The notes under the pieces are model-generated. The model did no database searches and was not told the DNA's origin. It saw only the letters and a program-made list of their open reading frames with translations. DNA of 64,000 bases from Prostheceraeus crozeri (taxonomy: Eukaryota; Platyhelminthes; Polycladida; Euryleptidae). This document shows, piece after piece, positions 35,548 through 46,027 of this stretch. The stretch's first letter is position 1, and every line of letters starts with the position of its first letter. The position numbers and the translations under genes are program-made. The DNA lies in the NCBI GenBank assembly GCA_907163375.1, contig CAJQUW010001783.1:124001-188000 (forward strand), written 5' to 3'.

Positions 35548-35583
35548 CCTCCTGTGCAGGCTTTGATATCTGACAGCTCACGT
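35548..35583 (-). CDS. Host gene, proposed exon 5 (36-nt microexon, copy A)
   Basis: Acceptor TTTTGTTCTTGCAG-like tract, exon ACGTGAGCTGTCAGATATCA to GGAGG, donor gtgagtat. Encodes VSCQISKPAQE between split codons, phase 1 to phase 1. It differs from copy B by two bases, one silent and one Lys/Arg. The exon upstream (35641-35754) also begins ACGTGAGC, suggesting all three derive from one ancestral exon start. Confidence 0.6.
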
Positions 35584-35640
35584 CTGCAAGAACAAAGGAG
35601 TTTTAGAGAATGATAAAACGTTCATAACTCACAGTCTCAC

Positions 35641-35754
35641 CGATATTGCGATGGACGTCAAAGAATGTTCTCCTCCTCGACATGTTCGTCCTTGGACCCT
35701 GCATTCCATTATTCCTTGGTTTGCATGGCATTGACGATGTGGATGTGCTCACGT
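35641..35754 (-). CDS. Host gene, proposed exon 4 (Ser/Arg-rich linker)
   Basis: Acceptor CATCTTGCAG, 114-bp exon, donor CAATATCG/gtgaga; phase 1 to phase 1. The single open frame reads VSTSTSSMPCKPRNNGMQG, then PRTNMSRRRTFFDVHRNI. It looks like a flexible basic linker. Joined to the exon at 38686 it makes a GAC codon (Asp), as each following microexon junction also does. Confidence 0.55.
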
Positions 35755-36080
35755 CTGCAAGATGAAGAACGAAAGTGTGATTAATGAGCTGTTTTCAAAG
35801 TGCGTCAGTCAAGGGTAGAGGCGGAAATCTGATCAATGAAAGAAATATCAAAACTTCCATTTTGTTGATCTAAACACACTAAAATTTCCCAGTCATTTTC
35901 CCTGTATCACTTGCACTGCTCCTTATGACTTGTTATAAATAGTTTTCTGACACAATGTGTTCTGCTACCTTGAGTACAGCTTTTGTTTAATAGTTACATA
36001 TATATTATTTTTAGGCGTATCTAGCATAATAGATAGACCTCACTCAGATGGGCAATCATGATGCATGGCAATAGAGTAAA

Positions 36081-36806
36081 ATATGACATTCGAAGTTCGA
36101 TTTTTGATGGATTATATATGCTTTATTAATCAACACTGTAATTTTGAATAATTGAATTGACTATCAATTATTTATGTATTTATTATTATTTATTAATGTT
36201 ACTCTTATTATTTGCATGATTTATATTATATATAATATTCACATCGCAATTAACAATTAATAATATTTTGCATGGTTGCGATTTCTTGCCATACCGCTTT
36301 CAAATACCGTGGTATCCATAATCAGTGGCGATAATACAACAAACGGACAGGGTTAGATACAATTTTGGACTCGATGATGAACACATTTAAAAAAAGAGAC
36401 CCGGACAGTCGCAAGGCAAGAGTATAAATTAATATCGTCAGTGGGCATAGAAATAGAATGAGCCACGCATTGACAGAGAAATATCTGTCAGCGCACATAG
36501 AAATAGAATTGATCACCAACTAAAAAAATTGATTTCCACACCATTGATGATGGATACCACGGTATTTGAAACCGGTATGGCAATGAATCGCAACCATGCA
36601 AAATCTTTACGGCTTCTAGTTTGTGATAATTAATTAATAATTTACTTACTGTATAATTTATATCATATTGAAAGAAATTGATGACTTTAGAAAGCAGCAA
36701 GATATGTGGATCCTGAGCATTTTTTCGAATTTAACTATTCAAAAGTACAATGTTGATTGATACAGCGTATCTAGGCCATCAAAAATCAAACTTCGAATGT
36801 CATATT
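36081..36806. mobile_element. Palindromic MITE
   Basis: Outer arms AATATGACATTCGAAGTTCG (about 36081) and its inverted counterpart ending 36806; inner arms TTGCATGGTTGCGATTTCTT (about 36272) and its inverse at about 36585-36604, with AATACCGTGGTATCCAT mirrored near 36545. Between the matched parts the arms diverge. The centre contains two direct copies of GCATAGAAATAGAAT. No coding capacity. Confidence 0.65.
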
Positions 36807-38685
36807 CTGACTCTAGTGAAATATATTAAAGTTTCATATATATATATCTGTCAAAGGGAATACTTTTTCTGCACACTTAGCGTTTTTGAGCACTATTGTG
36901 GTGTAAGTGCTACTTCTCGCTACTACTTGGTGATTTTGATATCAATTATTGAAAAAATGTGCAACATCAACATTGACCAATTTATACCACTTCAACTATC
37001 GGTGACCTGTTCAAATTTCTTCTACAAGTAATTGAGGATGTTTCTGAGTTTCTGCACTATCAATTTGGAGTCAAAACTGGCATATAGAAAAAGTATAGCT
37101 CAGCTTGATAACAACCATTTCGTCAATTTTTGAAAAATCACGTTTTTCTGAACGCCTGGTGTAGCTTTCTGTATTCTGGTTACGCCTAGGAACACAGATG
37201 TGAACCACACTGATATACAGCAACAGAATTATCATAGTTATTGCGGGTAACAAGAATATAGAAAGTTGCGAGATTAGTTTAAGCTTTTTGTGTTTTTTCG
37301 CGGACCCTATGTTTTCACCATCTTTGGAGCCATGCAGCTCCGTTCTACATACCTGTTACCCATAGAAATTCATATAAGAATTCTTCTATACCAATCCAAT
37401 GCTGCATGCATGCAAAGTTAAAAAGTTGCAACTGCGTGAAAATTCAAATTTTGAGAATTTCAGTATGTTTAACACGGCACATGTGTATTCATAACTTGGA
37501 TGACAGCAAATTGCAGGTCCTCTTGGATTCAATTTGTATTTGAAAATATCTTGTCGATAGTAAAAGGATGTTAAATGATACATGCTAAGATGGTTCCTTA
37601 TTTTCGATAAGTATCGTTATCTACAGATCCTAATCTTCTGCAGATGCTAATCTATCTACAGATATTTATCTAAGTATCGTTATCTGCGGATGTTCTTTGC
37701 TTCTACTGAAAAGTTTGTAATTTGACACACAGTAGGTATCTATGTATAGTGTAAAACGATGCCGTGTATATTACAGATCCATACACTCTAATTACGATCA
37801 TTATTCCCTTCTTTTCACGAATTTATCCTGGAATACATCCCATCAAATCCGGTTGTTTCAATCTCCCTGCTACAAATTTATCTGCCACACACGATGATGT
37901 CAGTGTGCTATTATTTTCACTACTAGATTAATAGCTTCATTTCATGGATTCAAGATGTTCAAGGCCCTAGTTAATGACGCATTCCATCCATTACATCATC
38001 TCGCACCTCGTGTATTGACAATTTCAAGGAAGTTCCAACCATTGAAAACCAATAAATTACATAACACATTACTTACAGATAAACGTCATGTACAAATTTA
38101 CGAATTTAGATGCACATTTTAACTCCCTTCAGTTCATTCAACAGATTATTATTATCTGCAGCTTCTAACAAGATAGACTCAGGTATATTTGATGGTAATT
38201 ATAAATTATTGAAGAACTTTTTCCTTTAGGACTTTGCGCATGTATAGACATCTCTGAGGGAGATGGATGCGTTTTCAAGTATTCACTTGACCGAGCACCA
38301 AAAGACTCTTGGCGGCGCCTGAGTAGCGGTTCCCGTATCAATCTCATGAGCATTGGTTTTGAGTATGGAGTTTTGTCCTTATTTTAAAAATGTCCCAATA
38401 TTTTGGTGACCAAATACTCATGTCGAATTTGTAAATTTTGATGGAATGTCTCTGTTGATGGAGCGAATTCAATTATTTTATATTCTAGTGTTTGTACACG
38501 ATCTCTATTTACGATTTATGTTTGTAGCATCATCAGCGGCATTTAAGAACTAGAGATCGATCTGTCGTTTTATTTCCGTCTCATGATGATTCAATGAAGC
38601 ATTGCAACATGCACGGCAAAGAATCTTGATAGATTTTCTTTTCATAAAATATGAATATATAGAAATCTAAAATGTAATAACTTAC
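36807..38685. other. No gene seen (intron)
   Basis: Lies within the intron between proposed exons 3 and 4. About 37605-37700 holds repeated TATCGTTATCTACAGAT-type motifs. Nothing else is recognisable. Confidence 0.4.
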
Positions 38686-39582
38686 CTCTGTAGAGTACCT
38701 CTGTCTCCGTTTTCAAATTCAGGGAATGCTGTCTGCAGCACTCCACATTCAGAGGCTGAAACCGCTCCTCTGCCATGCCTAGGCGACGTCCACATCCCTG
38801 ACAGATGTATGCCAGTCTCGACAACTCCAATTGAGTGATATTGGAAACATCTGCCAGTTTGGCAATGAATTCCTTGAAGGGGATCTTATTATTGTCGACG
38901 TTCCAACGGAATTGCTTCTCCCCAATCTTCACCGTAAGCTGCGGTCTGTGCAACGTCACAGGCTCTGAGATTCCATCTATGGGCTCATCGGATCGGAGAA
39001 TTCTATCTTTTGATAGAAGCATGAAGTTCTCCTCCTCAAACTTCCTCAGTTGCCGTCGCAACTCGCACACAAATGGTGATTCTGTTAAAGGAATCCTTTG
39101 ATGGGTTCTGTCCATCAGTTCAACGGTCTTATATCTGATTGCAGTGATGAGTCCGTGTTCGGGGATCCCTAACTGTCTTATTGTTCTTGATTTGTCCAGC
39201 GGCCTCTCATTATAGTAGAACGCAATTTTTGAGTACTTCGGGAAGATGTTCTTCAGCCTATAATACGGTTTGACGGAGACGTGCTTGATATTTCCGTCAA
39301 TATGAATGTCAATGTTGCGAGTAGGAGTTGGCGTGGGGCGTTTGGACTTCTCTGCAACAAGATGGACTATCTTGGATCCCGTTGTTGTTTCCCCCACTTG
39401 TCGGAGAGAAGAGTCAACATCGAATTCGATCAGCCGGTCATCAGACATGAAGATCCAATGCCCGAACAACCCCAATTCCAGCTGCCATTTTGCAAGGACT
39501 TCACACAGAAGAGTGTCCGGATGAAGTCTGTAGATCCTTTCCTTGTTTTCGTCATCAGCAACGATGATAACTCTCCATTGGG
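38686..39582 (-). CDS. Host gene, proposed exon 3: four tandem ubiquitin-like segments
   Basis: An 897-bp open exon bounded by acceptor GTATCTCTATTTCAG and donor CTACAGAG/gtaagt, phase 1 to phase 1. Residues about 1-80 (QWRVIIVADDENKERIYRL, LLCEVLAKWQLELG, LRQVGETTTGSKIVHLV) read as a ubiquitin-like beta-grasp fold. A Thr/Pro linker follows, then three further segments of similar rhythm: IDIHIDGNIKHVSV to LGIPEHGLITAIRY, KTVELMDRTHQRIPL to EPVTLHRPQ, and LTVKIGEKQFRWNV to the end. The last contains CQGCGRRLG and ECCRQH, a possible zinc site. No terminal Gly-Gly is seen, so these are likely built-in interaction domains rather than conjugated modifiers. Ubiquitin-like identity is inferred from strand pattern and length, not from a search. 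Confidence 0.7.
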
Positions 39583-41264
39583 CTGAAATAGAGATACAAG
39601 TTAGTGTCAACTTAGAAAAATATATAACACTTACCGACACTCCTGAGTGATGTGAGTGGCTACTTGAAGGGCCTTCATGAATGTTTTATGGATGAATATT
39701 TGAAGGGAATGTATTTAAATGCATGAATAAAGGCAACACAGACATCCAAAAGTCATCACAATTCCTTGAGAAGTTGCTTCAAGAGCCTGTTTTTCGAAGT
39801 CTTTGAAAGAAATGCTTGTTTAACATTCTTTACTGCAGCTTTTTTGCCCTTCAATGTTGAGTTATAATGCATTGTTTTTTCTGATAATAATGCTGATAAT
39901 GAGGTGTTAATAATGCGCTAAAATTGAGGTCGCTGCTGAGTTATTCATCCACAGAAACCCGACACTCTCGAATATCAAAGGACTGGAGCGGACATGAACA
40001 TTGAAAGCAACATTGAGTCATGGACATGCGTTCCAGTGGTTGACAATGGTTAGGTGCCGATACTCACAGAATTAGACTGCTTCAGTGCTTCAGTTTACTA
40101 TAGGAACAGACTAATTCAAACCGATGGCAGATACAATAACTTACTATGCTTTCAAAAAGAAAAATGAAATGCATTAGAAAATTTTCAAAAAGCTGTTCAT
40201 GGGATGTATTTTTGTATTTTGTATTTGTATTTATTCAATAAATGACAACAGCTGGCGCGAATTACAGTCATTATGACGAAAATATTAAGCAAAAGTCAAA
40301 CACAGGTTGGCATGTAGGTTGCTGTCAATTCTTTCAAATACTCCGATCGTTACGATTGCTTCAGAGTTGAAGAATTCAGATATCTTTGTGCAAGTTTTGT
40401 CGATAAAATAAGTCGATGAAGTTCTCAAACTTCTCTGGAGAACATGAAATCATCGGTGTCTCTTAACTGTTTCTCTCATTGAAACATCACACAATTTGGC
40501 GAGTTCATTCTTAAACTGACTGCTCACTGTTCTACAGCTATGATACAAGTATTAAGACAGCAGTACATGATCTGAAGCTTGCCTTGTAGACAAACAGAAT
40601 AAGAAACGACCTGTCTCACTCTGTGTAGGCTTCATTTCGGTTTACTTTGTAAAGCTGTTATCATTTCCCTTTAAATTTAAGATCATTCTGACAATTACGG
40701 CAGGTTTCACACATTACATTCTCCTCAAGATCCGGCAGCATTGCCTTAGATCGCTGCCTGATTGACCTCCTGAAATCGCCATCAACTAGCAGCTGCCATC
40801 CAATCTAGTGCCATTAACTTATTCAAAGCGAAGAGTCGGATTTCTGTGGATTCTTCCTACAGCATTATTTTTATATACAGTAGGTTTGACCCGTCAAGAC
40901 CGAGTTTTATCACTTCAAGATTGATAATCTTATTTCAAAGTGCAGCATTTCTTCAAAAGAAAACTTCAAAACAAAGCCAATTCATGGCATGATCTGAGAT
41001 AGAGGAGAAACCAATTTCATTGAATAAAACTTTCGGTTGTTTCTTAGCCATAGACGGATATTTCTGTAAGCGGCAATCTTTCCGTTTCATTCACTAAATC
41101 AGTCGTTCTGTGTGGTTGACATATTCGATTAAAATCAGGATATCGTTATTCTTCTCTGATTAACTTTGAAGCAGAAATGCTCACCCCTGTTACCTCGTCA
41201 GTTAGCTACTACAGATTGTTTCATACAAAGATGTATCGCCCTTAAACATCGCCTTAACTTCAAC
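39583..41264. other. No gene seen (intron)
   Basis: Start of the roughly 15-kb intron upstream of exon 3. A TTTGTATTTGTATTTATT stretch at about 40216 followed by CAATAAATGACAAC resembles a retroposon tail but no body is identified. Confidence 0.4.
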
Positions 41265-42698
41265 TTTGTCTAACTCCGCCAAACTTGAACGAATTTCTCT
41301 GAAATTTGGAAGATATGTCAGTTGTGCTTACTAATATCATTGTTGGAAATTTCAAGCATGAATATTGAGTTGTTTTCCTGTTATAGATAAAAAAGTAGTA
41401 GATAATTTGATCTTCATTTAGCAATGTTACACAAAATCATACCTCCCTCTTATAAAATTACATTTGTTTCCTTTGTTATGTAATATGTTGTTCTACAAGC
41501 CAAAAGCTATCAAGCAAAACAAAAATAAAGAAAATCGGTCAATCAGAGCCAGTATAGCACCATTATTCATCAACAATAATGTAACTGCTACATGTGATTA
41601 ACTGGACTTCATGTTCCATAGCTTCCTGATTTCGTTGCGGTGGTGTTGGCAGCACTCCTGATTGCTTTCAGCTAGAAATCTATCTCTTACCGGTTGAAAA
41701 CAATACAAAGCACAAATGAACAATAACGAGATCGCATCCACAAAAGACAAAGTGTCAGCCTTGCTAGAACTAGGGTTTTCTTTGCGAGCTACAAGCAAGC
41801 GACTAAATGTCCCTTGCACAAATGTGCATCGATGGCATAATGATGATTTTCGAATCTGTCGTAAAGAGGGCTCTGGCCGTTCACGCAAAACATCAAACGT
41901 AGAGACCGCCTAATTTTGAGATTTGTTAAAGTTGATCCAAGTCTCTCGTTAACGAGATGGCTGCACTAGACTCGTCTATTTCTAAGTCCAATATTCGTAG
42001 AAGACTTATTGAGTCGAATTTCAAGAGCTGTAAGAGGCCCTCTCAGATCGAATTATCAGATCAGCATACAAAAAGACGTCTCAGATGGGCAATGAGTCTC
42101 ATTGTCACTGGCGAAATCAATGGGATCGGGTTGTCTGGTCTGATGAGGCATCAGTCCGTCTGAAGGATAGTGATGGTCGATTGAGATTATGGATAAAATC
42201 TGATCAGGAAATTCTGAGACATTTACATCGTCCCCGGGTACAAGGTGGTGCGACTCTACTGATTTGGGCTGGCATTTGGACCAATGGCCGCTCTGAACTT
42301 CACATACAGCAAGGAACCATGAATTCTGAACGCTATGTGAATGTTTTACGAATGAACATTGGCCAAATGACAGATCAACTTGGTGATCCATCGACTTGGT
42401 TATTTATGGATGATAATGCTACGTGTCACAGGAGTAGTAGAGTCAACTTATGCAAGTCTCAATTAGGGCTTAGGACATTATCTTGGCTAGCTCGTTCTCC
42501 TGATCTGAATCCCATAGAAAATGTATGGAGTATTCTAAAACGTAACGTTCGTCGTTCACTGCTACCTACAGATGGCGTATCACAACTTACGTTACTGTTA
42601 AAAAGAGAGTGGAGAAAGTTAGATCAGTCAAAAATCAACGATATCATTGATTCATCTGACCATCAACGATTATCCACCTGACTTGTTGGCGGAGAGAA
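41265..42698 (+). mobile_element. Tc1-like element
   Basis: CTCCGCCAA at 41273 is mirrored by TTGGCGGAG at 42686-42694, close to the transposase stop, and may be a subterminal or terminal repeat pair. The transposase lies between. On the right it adjoins a truncated RT fragment without the usual Tc1 outer terminus, so the right side is probably incomplete. Confidence 0.55.
41716..42681 (+). pseudogene. Tc1-type transposase, frameshifted
   Basis: The HTH part (41716-41913) reads KVSALLELGFSLRATSKRL and ends RKEGSGRSRKTS. The middle (IRRRLIESNFKSCKRPSQ, QHTKRRLRWAMS) is in another frame from 41957. The DDE core (42085-42681) is long and open: DRVVWSDEASV (first Asp), WLFMDDNATCH (second Asp), ARSPDLNPIENVWSILKRNV (Glu). 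The core returns to the frame of the HTH part, so two compensating shifts plus stops separate them. It would catalyse cut and paste at TA sites if whole; it is inactive here. Confidence 0.85.
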
Positions 42699-43081
42699 AT
42701 GGTGATAACAATAAAGAGGTAGCTTACCTTGATGTGAAAATACAAATCTCACAGAACAGCTTGAGAAGTTCAGTATATCACAAGGTAGATGACTTCTCTT
42801 TCTCTGTGGTGCAACTGACTTTTCCGGAGAGCATGATCCCATTACAGATGGCCCTTCATGTATTCGCGTCGCAGGTAGTCAGATATTGTAGAATATGCTC
42901 GAAGTTACAAGACGCTGTACACAAAACTAACAAGACACTAAATATCATGAAATCTAGAGGTTATTCTCAGCATGACTTGATGAGTTACACAGAAAAGGCT
43001 CTCACAAGGCATAATGAATCGCTTTACAAATATGGTCTTTTCTCGGCTCGACAATTCACTTCACTCTGTGAATTTCAATGA
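42698..43081 (+). pseudogene. Reverse transcriptase C-terminal part, Penelope-like or related
   Basis: The frame reads NNKEVAYLDVKIQISQNSLR, SSVYHKVDDFSF, FPESMIPLQMAL, VRYCRICSKLQDAV, MKSRGYSQHDLM and TRHNESLYKYG. The LDV...VY-K-DDF...RYCRIC...L...GY pattern is the conserved post-palm region of reverse transcriptases akin to PLEs; the exact clade is uncertain. The N-terminal half is missing up to the Tc1 border. The R1 repeat starts about 105 bp downstream in the same orientation and may be the same element's 3' region. Confidence 0.5.
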
Positions 43082-43187
43082 GGCACGCGACCAACAAACG
43101 ACTCACATTTTCCTTAATGCTTTGCTGCATAGGTGAATAAACGACTAACAATGACTTGTAGCCATTATATGGGGGTGGGCGGTGAAG

Positions 43188-44350
43188 AGTGAATACAGAG
43201 CGCTTAGCGTGGCTTTCGGGAGATGAGAGAGCTCCCATTCTTAATGTATGAGGCGAAGTTTGTGTAAAGGCGGATTACCTATTTATCACACAGCGATTAC
43301 ATCTTTATGGGATTCGAGGATGAACAGGATCTGTTTACTTGTGGGAATCGAAAAGGCAAAGATTGATGTACAGGATTTGTTTACATGTGAAGATCGCAAA
43401 AGCATACTGTATTTATTGATGGGTTGAATTTAATGACAGGATCTGTTTACATGTGGGAAACGCAACAATTGAATGATGTCTGATTTATCTTTGTCACATA
43501 TCTTTCAAGACATATCATTACCTATTCAGTATTTTATCAGCCACTATGTGTGGGACCCCGCTCGTCTGGGTTTGAGTGTTCAGGTTAGGGGTCGAAAACA
43601 ACTAGACGAGTACCTGCTGATGACTGACGGACTGCAGTATTATGTTTTATATCCCTTAATCGGTAGCTGAAGTAGTCGTCGATGTATTGTAATTCAAATG
43701 AAGAAATGTGGAATTAGATGAAGTACTATAGACGGATGAAGAAACTGGCGATAACAAATTCAAGTGAAGAAATAGTATTTTCCATGTGTAGTCTTAGGTA
43801 TAGTGTGTATAGTTTCATTGCTTTCGGTGTAGTAGAGTATCATTGTAGTTCTATTGCTTACCTCCATTATCCACTTATCCACTTATCCACTTAGTGTAGT
43901 GTCAGATATAGTTCACTTGTAATCAGTGTAGTAGCATCGTTGTATTTCCATATTTTACCTCCACTTTTCCAATTTTTATTCATCGGTTTCCTGTTGTTTT
44001 ATAATATCCATTTTTAATTTCCTTAACCTATGGTGAGCATTGTCTTATTCTATTTCCACTATCAGCATCTGTAGTCGGTACAGTATATTAGAAGTCTGTT
44101 TTGAACGTGTATACGGCAGTGTTTGGAATCTATGGTAATAGTATATTAACAGCAAGAATGAGTAGTATTACAAGTCTTAAGATTTCCATTTTTACCAGAT
44201 ATTGGGCCAAAGCTGATCAATTTTAATTTGTTGCCACGAGAAAGCTACTTTAGGCCTCATTAGGACTACTTTAACTAATAATTTAAATTAGTAAGCATTA
44301 TATTCTATTATAAATGGCTACTGGGATGACTTTCATCATCGTATGAGAAT
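43188..44350 (+). repeat. R1 repeat, copy 1 (about 1.16 kb)
   Basis: Matches 48454-53683 in inverted orientation across its whole length. Landmarks are CTTGTGGGAATCGAAAA, GGGACCCCGCTCGTCTGGG, CCTGTTGTTTTATAATATCC and the end TCATCATCGTATGAGAAT. It contains only short frames. Placed just downstream of an RT tail in the same direction, it may be that retroelement's 3' untranslated region. Confidence 0.75.
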
Positions 44351-45422
44351 TGAATCAATGTCTAGAGGAATTGGTAATGTCATTGACAATAAGGGTAGGG
44401 CCACAAAATATTAGCTTCTTAAGAACCGTTGCTGTATCATAGCTTATCAGATTATATAAGGACATTTAAATATATTAGGGACATGAAATAACATGAAAAA
44501 TGCTTTCTGTATCATACTTATGTTTTATTTAGTCAAATTTTAGGATGATCCACTTTTTATGAAACGAACTGTGTTTATCTGCAGGCATAGATCGCCATTG
44601 ATGAGGATGAATTTACGTCAGATTTTGTTTTCATTATGCTGTTGATAAGGCAATTTGCATTTGAAAAGAGAATGTTTCGTCTCATTTCGGCAATTCTGCT
44701 GTTGGAATGTCAGTGATGAGCTCGAAACGTCAATTTTGCAAGTGGTCATGCCATTCTGCAGTTGAAATGTCTATACTTGATATGAAACGGATGATTAGCT
44801 TCTTGATAGGTCAAACATCTACAACAGAAAGAATCACATGTCACAGTACGTTTCACAGGACTTGTTGATGATAATGAAGTGGTTTAGATGTTGATGGAAA
44901 CGTCAAGTATAATCGTATACAATTCTGTCCTTTTCCTTCCATGAATTATCAAGTCTATATCAGTCTTCAACAAATGAATGACGAGCAGTCAGCTTTGTGT
45001 ATGAGAAACATCCTTCATTCATTGCCAATCTTTAACATGTCCATCATTCTTATATCTAAAGAAGGAATATCATGAGGGGAAATATACAAAATGATCTGAC
45101 ATTACCGTGCACAAAGAACTTCAATTCCAGTGTGAAGTCAGAGCTGTTGTCTCACCTGATGAAGCTGTGGCCATTTTGTTGTGAATGAATGAAGGACCTG
45201 AAAGACAACATGAAAAGTGAAACCAAAGTGACGGAAAAAATCAGCAGTGAAGAGTTTCTCTGTCCATTTAACCCCTTGGTCGCGGTGCTTATTTCATAAT
45301 TATACCCACCGAATTTCACTGAGCCCGAGTTCACTTGCATCGAGACAGCAAAACAATATCACTGAACCAATTTAGGTAATTCTCTGTGTCTCTGAAGGGT
45401 TTGAGTCACTTCATACTAGGAA
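44351..45422. other. No gene seen
   Basis: Unassigned. About 44670-44800 shows two diverged copies of a CATTCTGC(A/T)GTTG(A/G)AATGTC motif with ATGAAAC or CGAAACG after it. Nothing further is recognisable. Confidence 0.35.
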
Positions 45423-45973
45423 CGAGTTAACTCGTCATTCGTGAAATTGGAACACCCCATAACACCAGCCCGAGTTAACTCGGCAATCGTGAACAGTGGA
45501 GCACCCCATCACAGAAGTTAACTCGTCATTCGTGAACAGTAGAACACCCCATCACAGCAGGCCGAGTTAACTCGTCATTCGTGAAATTTGAACACCCAAT
45601 CACACCAGCTCGAGTTAACTCGGCATTCGTGAACAGTGGAACACCCCATCATAGCAACCCGAGTTAACTCGGCATTCGTGAACAGTGGAGCACCCCATCA
45701 CAGAAGTTAACTCGTCATTCGTGAACAGTGGAGCACCCCAGCACAGCAGCCCGAGTTAACTCGGCATTCGTGAACAGTGGAACACCCCATCACAGAAGTT
45801 AACTCGTCATTCGTGAACAGTGGAACACCCCAGCACACCAGCTCGAGTTATCTCGGCATTCGTGAACAGTGGAGCACCCCATCACAGAAGTTAACTCGGC
45901 ATTCGTGAGCAGTGGAACACCCCAGCACAGCAGCCCGAGTTAACTCGGCATTCGTGAACAGTGGAACACCCCA
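45423..45973 (+). repeat. Satellite-like tandem array, 43-48-bp units
   Basis: About twelve units, each containing the palindrome CGAGTTAACTCG or a shortened AAGTTAACTCG, then GCATTCGTGAACAGTGGA and CACCCCATCACA. Long (about 48 bp) and short (about 43 bp) units alternate in parts. The array abuts the 5' end of LINE B. Open frames across it are by-products. Confidence 0.9.
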
Positions 45974-46027
45974 GAGAAAGTAGGGAATCCAAAAATGCAG
46001 ACAAACACTATCTTGAGAAAATAAAAA

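Noticed and set aside
45423-45973. CRISPR-like array
   Set aside because: Units are contiguous tandem repeats with variable length and no unique spacers, in an animal-type genome.
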